NCBI GenBank assembly: GCA_038223165.1
Contig: JBBRHE010000189.1
Coordinates: forward strand, 1-7,144
Length of the DNA stretch: 7,144 bases
Origin: DASYHQ01 sp038223165
GTDB lineage: Bacteria > Planctomycetota > Phycisphaerae > Tepidisphaerales > Tepidisphaeraceae
Direction of reading: 5' to 3'
Shown: in pieces, positions 1 through 6,128 of the stretch
Layout of the letters: every line of letters starts with the position of its first letter
How positions within the stretch are numbered: the stretch's first letter is position 1
Notes under the pieces: model-generated
Databases searched by the model: none
Seen by the model: the letters and a program-made list of their open reading frames with translations, nothing else
Told to the model about the DNA's origin: nothing
Position numbers and translations under genes: made by a program

Positions 1-1428
1 ATCGAGGCCGGTTTCCCGATCAGTTCCGACGGTGACTTTGAAAGCGTCAAGCAGATTGCTGGCGAGATCGAGAATGCGACCGTCTGCGGACTGGCTCGCT
101 GCACGCCGAAGGACATCGATCGAGCGGGTGAGGCGGTGAAGGGCGCCAAGTCGTCGCGCATTCACGTATTTTGCGCGACATCGAAGATTCATCGCGAACA
201 CAAGCTGCGAAAGGGCAAGGAAGAGATCATCAAGATCAGCGTTGCCAGCATTCAGCAGGCCAAGCAATACACGGCGGACGTCGAGTTCAGCCCCGAGGAC
301 GCCAGCCGGACGGAATTGGAGTTTCTGGAAGAGATCGTGCAGGCCGCCATCGAAGCGGGCGCGACGACGATCAACCTGCCCGACACCGTTGGGTACGCCA
401 CGCCCGAGGGGTACGGCAACATCTTTTCGCACATCATCGCCAAGCTGCCGATCGTGCGCGAGCGGAACATCATCCTGTCGTCACACTGCCACGACGACCT
501 GGGATTGGCCGTCGCCAACTCACTGAGCGCTATGCAGCACGGCGCCCGGCAGATCGAGTGCACCATCAACGGCATCGGTGAGCGGGCTGGCAATGCAGCG
601 TTGGAAGAGATCGTGATGGCGCTGAAAACGCGGGCCGACTACTTTAAGATCGGCACACGGATCGACAGCACGAAGATCTTCCCCGTCAGCCGAATGGTCA
701 GCACACTGACAGGCTTAGCCGTCCAGCGGAACAAGGCGATCGTCGGGCAGAACGCGTTTGCACACGAGTCCGGCATCCACCAGGACGGCATGCTCAAGCA
801 TCGCGAGACCTACGAGATCATGAATCCCGCGACCGTCGGCATTCCCAAGGGCACGTTGGTCCTGGGCAAGCACAGCGGCCGGGCGGCGTTCAAGGATCGC
901 ATTACCACGCTGGGTTATGATGTGACCGATACCCAGATCGAAGCAGCGTTCGTGAAGTTCAAGACGCTGGCCGACAAGAAGAAGGAAGTGTTCGACGAGG
1001 ACATCGAATCGTTGATCGACGAGCAACTGGAGGTCGTGACCGGCCTGTGGGAACTGGTCGGCGTGCAGGTGACGACCGGCAGCAACACCATCCCCACCGC
1101 CACCATCAGCTTGCGCGACAGCAATGGTGAAACGGTCGTCGACGCCAGCATCGGAGATGGTCCGGTCGACGCGATCTATTCGGCGATCGGTAAGATGACC
1201 AACGTGCGCGTCGCGCTCACCGACTACCGCATCCGCGCTGTCACGCGTGGTAAGGAAGCCCAAGGGGAAGTGCAGGTCGAGCTCGACCACAACGGTCAAA
1301 AGGTGCGTGGTCGTGGCGTGAGCACGGACATTCTCGAAGCCAGCGCGCTGGCCTACTTGGCCGCGGTGAATCGCATGCGATCGATGGACAAGCGTGAGCG
1401 CCGCGTGACTCAGCACACCGTGGTCTAG
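1..1428 (+). CDS. leuA: 2-isopropylmalate synthase (LeuA), 5' end cut by the window
   Basis: LeuA condenses acetyl-CoA with 2-oxoisovalerate to 2-isopropylmalate, the committed step of leucine synthesis in the cytoplasm. The frame is open from base 1 to a TAG stop at 1426-1428, giving 475 visible residues. By comparison with E. coli LeuA (523 residues) about 45 N-terminal residues are missing, including the first catalytic Arg-Asp motif. Seen in the sequence: IEAGFPISSDGDFESV at the very start, the metal-binding HCHDDLG motif (His codons at 484 and 490), GERAGNAALEE, and FAHESGIHQDG. From about visible residue 350 there is a LeuA allosteric domain, with GDGPVDAIY and a STDILEASALAYL segment. 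That domain is known in the family to bind leucine for feedback inhibition, so inhibition by leucine is expected but inferred. A GTG at 136 is not the real start, because conserved LeuA sequence continues upstream of it. The C-terminal regulatory domain and the motifs favour LeuA over homocitrate synthase or citramalate synthase, though citramalate synthase cannot be fully excluded from sequence reading alone. Confidence 0.95.
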   Translation: MEAGFPISSDGDFESVKQIAGEIENATVCGLARCTPKDIDRAGEAVKGAKSSRIHVFCATSKIHREHKLRKGKEEIIKISVASIQQAKQYTADVEFSPEDASRTELEFLEEIVQAAIEAGATTINLPDTVGYATPEGYGNIFSHIIAKLPIVRERNIILSSHCHDDLGLAVANSLSAMQHGARQIECTINGIGERAGNAALEEIVMALKTRADYFKIGTRIDSTKIFPVSRMVSTLTGLAVQRNKAIVGQNAFAHESGIHQDGMLKHRETYEIMNPATVGIPKGTLVLGKHSGRAAFKDRITTLGYDVTDTQIEAAFVKFKTLADKKKEVFDEDIESLIDEQLEVVTGLWELVGVQVTTGSNTIPTATISLRDSNGETVVDASIGDGPVDAIYSAIGKMTNVRVALTDYRIRAVTRGKEAQGEVQVELDHNGQKVRGRGVSTDILEASALAYLAAVNRMRSMDKRERRVTQHTVV

Positions 1429-1450
1429 GAAAGGGCGAGCGCCGACTTTC
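1429..1450 (+). other. Hairpin directly after the leuA stop codon
   Basis: GAAAG at 1429-1433 pairs with CTTTC at 1446-1450. Inside it GGC at 1434-1436 pairs with GCC at 1441-1443 around a GAGC loop, with a two-base bulge. The stem begins at the base after the leuA stop. No T-run follows, so it is not a classical intrinsic terminator. It could protect the 3' end of the leuA message, or be chance. Confidence 0.25.
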
Positions 1451-1472
1451 GAGTGAGATAGCGCGCGTTCAT

Positions 1473-1500
1473 TTGGCGCTTGGCATTCGGCACTCGGCAC
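1473..1500 (+). repeat. Four tandem heptamers, consensus TYGGCRY
   Basis: Four consecutive 7-bp units are TTGGCGC, TTGGCAT, TCGGCAC and TCGGCAC. The last two are identical and the first two differ by two or three bases, so the array looks like a short tandem duplication that has drifted. It lies in the gap between leuA and the glycosyltransferase-like gene and overlaps a possible -35 element. Its function is unknown. Confidence 0.7.
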
Positions 1501-1510
1501 TCCCTATCAT
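1480..1510 (+). promoter_or_regulatory. Possible sigma70-type promoter for the glycosyltransferase-like gene
   Basis: TTGGCA (1480-1485) matches five of six bases of the -35 consensus, and TATCAT (1505-1510) matches five of six of the -10 consensus. The spacer is 19 nt, longer than the preferred 17, which weakens the case. The start of transcription would fall near 1517, about 45 nt before the ATG at 1563. Much of the spacer consists of the heptamer repeat. Confidence 0.3.
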
Positions 1511-1562
1511 CCATCGTAATAATCTGCTCGTAGCCTCGTTGTACGTCCCGGAGCGGTAAGAC

Positions 1563-3695
1563 ATGGGTGATGACATCGCTGTGGTCGAGATGAGTTCAGT
1601 GGTTACCGAGCGTACCGAACCCGCGTTACGGCTCCTGGATACCCCGCTGCCGAATGAATCGCGGCTGCTGCAGTTCGCGACCATCGCTTTAGCTATCGCG
1701 ATTGCAACAGGTTTCTTTTTCTTCATCCACCACTACTACGCGCCCGGTCCTGGTGACATCGGGATCGACGAGAACGCTTACCTTGTTGGCGGAAAGCAGT
1801 TCGCCGAACATGGAACGCCGGCGCTGCAGCCGTCGTCACCGTTCGCGTACATCGGGCCCATGTGGATATTGGTGGCCGATGGGTCGTTTCACCCGAAATA
1901 TCCAGTCGGGGTCCCACTCCTGAACGCGATTGCGATCTGGATCGGTGGTTCGTCGGCGGCGGCGTATTACGTGAGCCCGATCTGTGGCGCGATTGCAGTA
2001 TTGGGAATGTTCTTCTGCGTGAGACCGATCGCAGGGTCAGTCTGTGGTTTGCTCGCAGCGATACTACTTGCAACGAATCCGTCCGTCCTTCACCTCTCGC
2101 TCGTTCCGTCCAGTCACGCGCCGGCGACGGCGTTCACCGTCCTCGGGATGGTGGCGTTAATGTACTGGTGGCGATCAGGGCGCGTGTGGCTGGGCATTGT
2201 CGCCGGGTTGTGCATCGGCTTTACAGTCTCACTGCGATACACCGAGGGGCTGCTGCTGGCGCCACTCGGCCTGGCAGCGCTGACGACCGTGTATTTCAAG
2301 CAATGGCGGTCGTGGCTCGTTGCGGGCGTTCCCGTGCTGGCATGGTGCGTGCCGTTTGTCATACTGCTGGCCTTTAATCGTATAACGATGGGCCACTGGA
2401 CCGGCTACGACACGACCAACGAGAGCACGGGCTTCACGATGGCCCAGTTTGCGAGCAAGTGGCAGTTCACGGTTCAGCAACTGCATCTGTACGGCCTGTT
2501 CTTCGTGCTTCCACTGGGATTACTCGGCATGTTGCTGATGCTGACAAGCGCCCGCTGGTGGAAGGTTGGCGTGGTAATGCTGGCGTGGTTCGTGCCGTCG
2601 ATCCTGCTCTACAACGCGTATTACTGGGGCCAGAACATGCCGGGGCTGACCTACCTGCGGTTTTTCCTGACCGTCTACCCCGCTGCCATCGCGTCGGCGG
2701 TGTGGTTGGTGGCGATGGTGGCACGTGGCGCAGTGTCAGCGATGTCGGACGGAACTGCCGTTGGGGGTCGCGCGACGGTCGGGTCGTATGTCGGCGCGAC
2801 GGCCTTCACGGCGATGGTCGCAGCGGTGGGTGTTTACGTCTCACTGGATGACCTCAGCCGCTTACGGCAATTGAACGCGAACCTGGATTTTTCAACTCAG
2901 AAGCTCTTCGACGCCGCCCCAACCGCCCGACCGTCGCACGATGGACCACCCCCTTTGATGTTCGCTGAGGACCTCGGCGTCTTCTCGCGATTGCTGATGC
3001 ACTTTCAGTTCGCTGCCAACGGTGAGTGGTTTTCGGCAACGGCATTCACGCCCCGTGGCGCTCGGCAAAGCATGCTCATGCGCATCGGGCCCGGTGGGCA
3101 AGGTGGCAATGACGCCGACACCCCAGTGCTGATCCAGAAGACACGCATCCAGAAGAGTCAGGAACTCTACAAGGGCAAGCTCGCCAGCGACCTAGCCAAA
3201 CTAGAGGCGACGACGATCAACACCGCGATCGCGAGTGGGCGCGACGTTTATGCAATCCTGACGCCCGCCTCGACACCGGAATATCAGGATCGTCTGCGCG
3301 AGAACGGTCTGACCGCGACAATCCTCACCTCATGGACCGAACCCGAAGCCACAGCCGCCACTGTCGCGACGCAACCGGCTCGCACACCAACCAGCCCAGC
3401 GCCAGTGGACAACGCGGGGCCCGATGCCCCACCACCGCCGAAACCGGACGATCGTGGCGGTCTTTTGGGTCGCTTTCGACCAGGCGGTGGTGGACCGAAC
3501 AGTCGACGCGCACCGGGTGGACCCGGTGGAGGTGGCGGTGGGCCGTTCAGTCGCAACAACGACACATTGATCATGCCCGCGATGCGCATCCCTCGCTTTT
3601 TCGAGGCGTCGAGCACATTGCAGTTGCTGAAGGTCACCGTCGCCGATTCACCCACGACCAAGCCGAGCACGACCGCGACTCCACCGACGCCTTAG
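1563..3695 (+). CDS. Multi-pass membrane glycosyltransferase-like protein (GT-C fold, PMT/ArnT-like) with a low-complexity C-terminal region
   Basis: The 710-residue product looks like a GT-C glycosyltransferase of the PMT/ArnT type. These enzymes move a sugar from a lipid-phosphate carrier to an acceptor on the outer face of the cytoplasmic membrane. About ten to twelve hydrophobic segments lie between residues 36 and 427 (for example 36-56, 158-172, 185-201, 207-223, 250-271, 308-328, 334-352, 363-387, 405-427). After the first segment comes an acidic motif, GIDENAY (D69, E70, Y73), where GT-C enzymes carry their catalytic acid, then FHPKYPVGVPLL at 109-120, typical of PMT-like proteins. 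Residues 428-710 form a soluble, probably extracytoplasmic tail, with a Pro/Gly-rich stretch at about 604-662 and a Thr/Pro end. The ATG at 1563 is chosen because GGAG (1550-1553) lies 9 nt upstream; M10 is an alternative. Sugar, carrier and acceptor cannot be read from the sequence. The stop faces the hemB stop across 7 nt. Confidence 0.7.
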   Translation: MGDDIAVVEMSSVVTERTEPALRLLDTPLPNESRLLQFATIALAIAIATGFFFFIHHYYAPGPGDIGIDENAYLVGGKQFAEHGTPALQPSSPFAYIGPMWILVADGSFHPKYPVGVPLLNAIAIWIGGSSAAAYYVSPICGAIAVLGMFFCVRPIAGSVCGLLAAILLATNPSVLHLSLVPSSHAPATAFTVLGMVALMYWWRSGRVWLGIVAGLCIGFTVSLRYTEGLLLAPLGLAALTTVYFKQWRSWLVAGVPVLAWCVPFVILLAFNRITMGHWTGYDTTNESTGFTMAQFASKWQFTVQQLHLYGLFFVLPLGLLGMLLMLTSARWWKVGVVMLAWFVPSILLYNAYYWGQNMPGLTYLRFFLTVYPAAIASAVWLVAMVARGAVSAMSDGTAVGGRATVGSYVGATAFTAMVAAVGVYVSLDDLSRLRQLNANLDFSTQKLFDAAPTARPSHDGPPPLMFAEDLGVFSRLLMHFQFAANGEWFSATAFTPRGARQSMLMRIGPGGQGGNDADTPVLIQKTRIQKSQELYKGKLASDLAKLEATTINTAIASGRDVYAILTPASTPEYQDRLRENGLTATILTSWTEPEATAATVATQPARTPTSPAPVDNAGPDAPPPPKPDDRGGLLGRFRPGGGGPNSRRAPGGPGGGGGGPFSRNNDTLIMPAMRIPRFFEASSTLQLLKVTVADSPTTKPSTTATPPTP

Positions 3696-3702
3696 CATTC
3701 AG

Positions 3703-4683
3703 TCAGGGCAAGAGTTTGGCGAGCAGCTCTGCGTAATAGGTGATGATCAGGTCTGCTCCCGCGCGTTTGATCGACAGAAGTGACTCCAGCACCGCGCGAT
3801 CGTGATCGAGCCAACCGTTGCGCCCGGCGGCTTCGAGCATCGCGTATTCACCGCTCACCTGATAAGCGACGACGGGCACTTGGACATTTGCCCGGACCGC
3901 GGCCAGCACGTCGAGATATGCGCCGGCAGGCTTGACCATCACCATGTCCGCGCCTTGGGTAACATCGAGCTTCGCCTCGCGAATGGCCTCATCAACTCCG
4001 CGCGCGGGGTCCATCTGATATGACAAGCGGTCACCGAACGACGGCGCTGAGTCGGCGGCGTCACGGAACGGGCCGTAGAACGCGCTGGCGTATTTCACCG
4101 CGTAGGACAGGATCGACACGTCGACGTAACCCGCAGCATCGAGGCCCGACCGCAGCGCTGCGACGGTGTTGTCCATCATGCCACTGGGGGCAACCGTCGT
4201 TGCGCCCGCAGCCGAGTGGTTGATGGCTTGCTTCACGAGTCGTTCGACCGTCTCGTCGTTCTTTACGACGCCCACGCCACCGCTCAGCACACCGCAATGA
4301 CCGTGGTCAGTGTATTCGCAGAAACACAGGTCGGTGATCGCCGCCATGGGCAACTTCGCATGTCGCGCGGCTCGCAACAGTTGGCAGACGATGTTGTCGG
4401 GATTTAACGCTTCGGAGCCAACCGCATCCTTCTGATCGCGATCGATGACGCCAAAGACAAGGAACGCGCCAAATCCCTCCCCCGCCCGTTCGGTCAGCCA
4501 GCGCATCGCGACATCAGCCGACATCTGGTACACGCCGGGCATCGACGTCACTTCACGCCGTTCGTTCACACCTTCGCGGACGAACACGGGCAGAATGAAG
4601 TCGCTGCGTTTCAACGAGACGCGCTGCAGCATCTGGCGAAGTTGTGGGTGCGCGCGAAGACGGCGAGGGCGTTCAGCGTTCAT
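3703..4683 (-). CDS. hemB: Porphobilinogen synthase (delta-aminolevulinic acid dehydratase), zinc-type
   Basis: HemB joins two 5-aminolevulinate molecules to porphobilinogen, the first common step of heme and other tetrapyrroles, in the cytoplasm, usually as an octamer. The 326-residue length is normal for the family. The zinc-binding cysteines are C120, C122 and C130 in DLCFCEYTDHGHCG, so this is the zinc-dependent form rather than the Asp-rich magnesium form. The two active-site lysines are K197 (SYAVKYASAFYGPFRDAA) and K251 (GADMVMVKPAGAYLD); the latter fits the family signature around the Schiff-base lysine. AYQVSGEYAML at 273-283 is also typical. One oddity is MMDN at 169-172, where most relatives have MDG. 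The start is well bounded: an in-frame TAA lies six codons upstream (4699-4701) with no other start codon between. No Shine-Dalgarno sequence precedes the ATG. The gene follows phnD on the same strand and may be cotranscribed with it. Confidence 0.97.
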   Translation of the reverse strand: MNAERPRRLRAHPQLRQMLQRVSLKRSDFILPVFVREGVNERREVTSMPGVYQMSADVAMRWLTERAGEGFGAFLVFGVIDRDQKDAVGSEALNPDNIVCQLLRAARHAKLPMAAITDLCFCEYTDHGHCGVLSGGVGVVKNDETVERLVKQAINHSAAGATTVAPSGMMDNTVAALRSGLDAAGYVDVSILSYAVKYASAFYGPFRDAADSAPSFGDRLSYQMDPARGVDEAIREAKLDVTQGADMVMVKPAGAYLDVLAAVRANVQVPVVAYQVSGEYAMLEAAGRNGWLDHDRAVLESLLSIKRAGADLIITYYAELLAKLLP

Positions 4684-4695
4684 CGGGCGTACATC

Positions 4696-4725
4696 AACTT
4701 AGGGGCCAAAACGCCGCGGGATCAA
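4696..4725 (-). promoter_or_regulatory. Weak promoter-like pair just before hemB
   Basis: Read on the minus strand, TTGATC (4725-4720) and TAAGTT (4701-4696) are separated by 18 nt and match four and three of six consensus bases. If used, transcription would begin within a few bases of the hemB ATG, giving a nearly leaderless message. This would fit the absence of a Shine-Dalgarno sequence. The match is poor and may be chance. Confidence 0.15.
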
Positions 4726-4737
4726 TACGAAATCCAA

Positions 4738-5814
4738 CTATTCCTTCACCTTATGCACCGTGCCCGACTGGTCGTCGATCCGGCGAATCAATGACCACTG
4801 CTCCTTGTAGTTCGCTTTGAGGAACTTCGTCGGCTGGCCCTCAACGCTGATTTCTGCGTCCAACGGTGTGCCCTTCCAGTCGAATGTCAGCATCGCTTCT
4901 CGCACCTTTGCCGCGAGTTCCGGCTTCAGGTTGTAGAGATAACCGAGCCCTGCGGTTGGGAATTGTTCCGACTTGTAGACGATCTGATACCCGTCCCTCT
5001 TCAAGCGGTTCTGCTTGACCGCGCGGTCGATCATGTCACTGGCGACGGCGGCGACCTCGTACTTGCGGGCGGCGATGCCGTCGATGCTCGCGTCCTGACC
5101 CCCGCTGTAACGCAGTACATAGTCGCGACCGGGGTCCAATCCCGCGTCGCTGCGCAACAGGACGATCGGGGCTTTGTAACCACTGTTGCTGCCCGGCTCG
5201 GTCAGTGTCAGCTCGCGACCGCGGAGCGTTTCAGGGGACGTGATTGCGCTGCCCTTGGGCGCGATCAGTTCCATGTTGCTCATTCCCGTTCCATCCAGGC
5301 TAGGCAGCATGACGACCGGCACAAACCCGCACACGTTGACCGCCGTCGGCACACTACCCGAGTTCAGGCCCGTCACATGCAGCTTGCCGTCGCGCAGCAG
5401 CTTGAGCTGGTCCTGAACGTCATCGACCAGTTCGTACTTCACGGTCTTGCCCGTCACCTTGGCCAGGTGGTCGGTGAACGACTTCCAAGCCGCCTCGTAC
5501 TTCTCCGGTTCATCGGTCGCGATGTACGAAAAGACGAGCGTGTCGGGGTCGATCAGTTTGGACGCATCGGTCGGCGCGTCGGCGATCAGGTCTCCATCGC
5601 TGTCCGTGAACTGCGCACCGAGCCGGTTGGTGGTCGGCGTGCCCAGGCCGGTCATGTGCAGCATCGACTTGGTGTTGTGGTCCGCGACGCCCGGTTGGCG
5701 CGTCATCGCGACGTACAGCCCACCCAGCACCGCCGCCACGGGGACGAACAGCGCCAGCAACATCACGGTAAGAGAACTGGTCTTGCCGTGTCGATCAAAT
5801 CGGTCGTTTCGCAT
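4738..5814 (-). CDS. phnD: PhnD-like phosphate/phosphonate-type ABC transporter substrate-binding protein, membrane-anchored
   Basis: This 358-residue protein resembles PhnD-family periplasmic binding proteins, which deliver phosphonate, phosphite or a related oxyanion to an ABC importer. Residues 15-37 form one hydrophobic helix with no lipobox cysteine, so it is probably an uncleaved anchor or a signal peptide. Residues 69-83 hold an Asp-rich segment, DSDGDLIADAPTD, resembling a calcium-binding loop. The binding domain begins near residue 90 (DPDTLVFSYIATDEPEKY). Family features follow: LKLLRDGKLHVTGLNSG (137-153), TEPGSNSGYKAP (205-216; the SGY motif that in relatives contacts the ligand oxyanion), YSGGQDASIDGIAARKYEVAA (236-256) and SEQFPTAGLGYLYNL (282-296). 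The ATG is bounded by an in-frame TGA two codons upstream (5818-5820). A partial Shine-Dalgarno match, GGGTGA, sits just before it. No permease or ATPase gene is in the window. The ligand cannot be assigned. The hemB start lies 55 nt downstream. Confidence 0.85.
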   Translation of the reverse strand: MRNDRFDRHGKTSSLTVMLLALFVPVAAVLGGLYVAMTRQPGVADHNTKSMLHMTGLGTPTTNRLGAQFTDSDGDLIADAPTDASKLIDPDTLVFSYIATDEPEKYEAAWKSFTDHLAKVTGKTVKYELVDDVQDQLKLLRDGKLHVTGLNSGSVPTAVNVCGFVPVVMLPSLDGTGMSNMELIAPKGSAITSPETLRGRELTLTEPGSNSGYKAPIVLLRSDAGLDPGRDYVLRYSGGQDASIDGIAARKYEVAAVASDMIDRAVKQNRLKRDGYQIVYKSEQFPTAGLGYLYNLKPELAAKVREAMLTFDWKGTPLDAEISVEGQPTKFLKANYKEQWSLIRRIDDQSGTVHKVKE

Positions 5815-5957
5815 GTCTCACCCTATGGTTGTCAAATTGGATTCGTCGCGCCCGCAGGTATGGTACCGTTCGGTGGCCATTCCGAGCAAGAATCCTTTGC
5901 ATTTCGTTTTGGCGTTCATTCAACTGCCCAAGTTGTATGACACGGTATGCTCGACGC

Positions 5958-6020
5958 GTTTAGCGGCCGTGCCGAAGGGACGCATATCACACAAGTGCCC
6001 CGCTGGGGCGACCGCTAAAC
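5958..6020. repeat. Inverted repeat with 9-bp perfect arms and an internal hairpin
   Basis: GTTTAGCGG (5958-5966) is perfectly complementary to CCGCTAAAC (6012-6020) across 45 nt. The stem can extend inward past one mismatch by three more pairs, one of them G-T. Within the loop, GCCCC (5997-6001) and GGGGC (6005-6009) form a second perfect 5-bp hairpin with a 3-nt loop; this competes with the inward extension. It lies upstream of the ilvC promoter, so it would be in an RNA only if transcribed from the phnD side or from a more distant promoter. It could also be a two-site operator. Confidence 0.6.
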
Positions 6021-6069
6021 AAGACTATCCATTTTCCCGCACTCACTCTCAGAGCTGGCCCCCCCATTT

Positions 6070-6098
6070 TTGACACTCGCGCCCGCTCCCGCTATCGT
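6070..6098 (+). promoter_or_regulatory. Sigma70-type promoter for ilvC
   Basis: TTGACA (6070-6075) is a perfect -35 element. An exact 17-nt spacer leads to TATCGT (6093-6098), which matches four of six bases of the -10 consensus. Transcription would begin near 6105, leaving about 24 nt of leader before the ilvC ATG, which leaves no room for an attenuator or riboswitch. The position, spacing and orientation make this the best promoter in the window. Confidence 0.6.
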
Positions 6099-6116
6099 GC
6101 CCCGCTCGAATTTTCT

Positions 6117-6122
6117 GGAGGA
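6117..6122 (+). promoter_or_regulatory. Shine-Dalgarno sequence of ilvC
   Basis: GGAGGA lies 6 nt upstream of the ATG at 6129. It is the strongest ribosome binding site in the window and fixes the ilvC start. Confidence 0.85.
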
Positions 6123-6128
6123 ACACCG

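Larger units (their letters stand above)
5815..6128. other. Divergent intergenic region between phnD and ilvC
   Basis: This 314-nt stretch separates the start codons of phnD (-) and ilvC (+). It holds a small hairpin-forming sequence (CAACT 5921-5925 with AGTTG 5931-5935), the longer inverted repeat at 5958-6020, a run of seven C (6059-6065), and the ilvC promoter and ribosome binding site. I found no convincing promoter for phnD. A plus-strand open frame from an ATG at 5825 to 6073 (82 codons) has no Shine-Dalgarno sequence and no recognisable features, so I do not call it a gene. I see no leader peptide rich in Leu, Ile or Val codons, nor a T-box. Confidence 0.7.

Noticed and set aside
136..1428. 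leuA starting at the GTG at 136
   Set aside because: Conserved LeuA sequence (GFPISS, then CGLARCTPKDID) continues in frame upstream to base 1, so the true start is outside the window.
715..1500. 261-codon open frame on the minus strand opposite leuA
   Set aside because: Antisense to conserved LeuA sequence, with His/Arg/Asp-rich composition and no recognisable family.
3520..3550. GGT-rich stretch as a DNA tandem repeat
   Set aside because: It is in frame and explained by the poly-Gly/Pro protein segment; no regular repeat unit is kept at the DNA level.
4680..4694. Four-codon ORF (ATG at 4694) overlapping the hemB start by ATGA
   Set aside because: It has no ribosome binding site and is too short to support translational coupling; the overlap is likely chance.
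5830..5835. TTGACA on the minus strand as -35 of phnD
   Set aside because: It is only 15 nt before the phnD ATG, so the matching -10 would fall within the coding region, where none is seen.
4963..5940. 325-codon open frame on the plus strand opposite phnD
   Set aside because: Antisense shadow of phnD, rich in Arg, His, Gln and Val without domain features; the phnD frame has clear family motifs.
5825..6073. Possible small plus-strand gene or leader peptide before ilvC
   Set aside because: No Shine-Dalgarno sequence, no enrichment in Leu/Ile/Val codons, and it ends before the better ilvC promoter at 6070-6098 would produce RNA.
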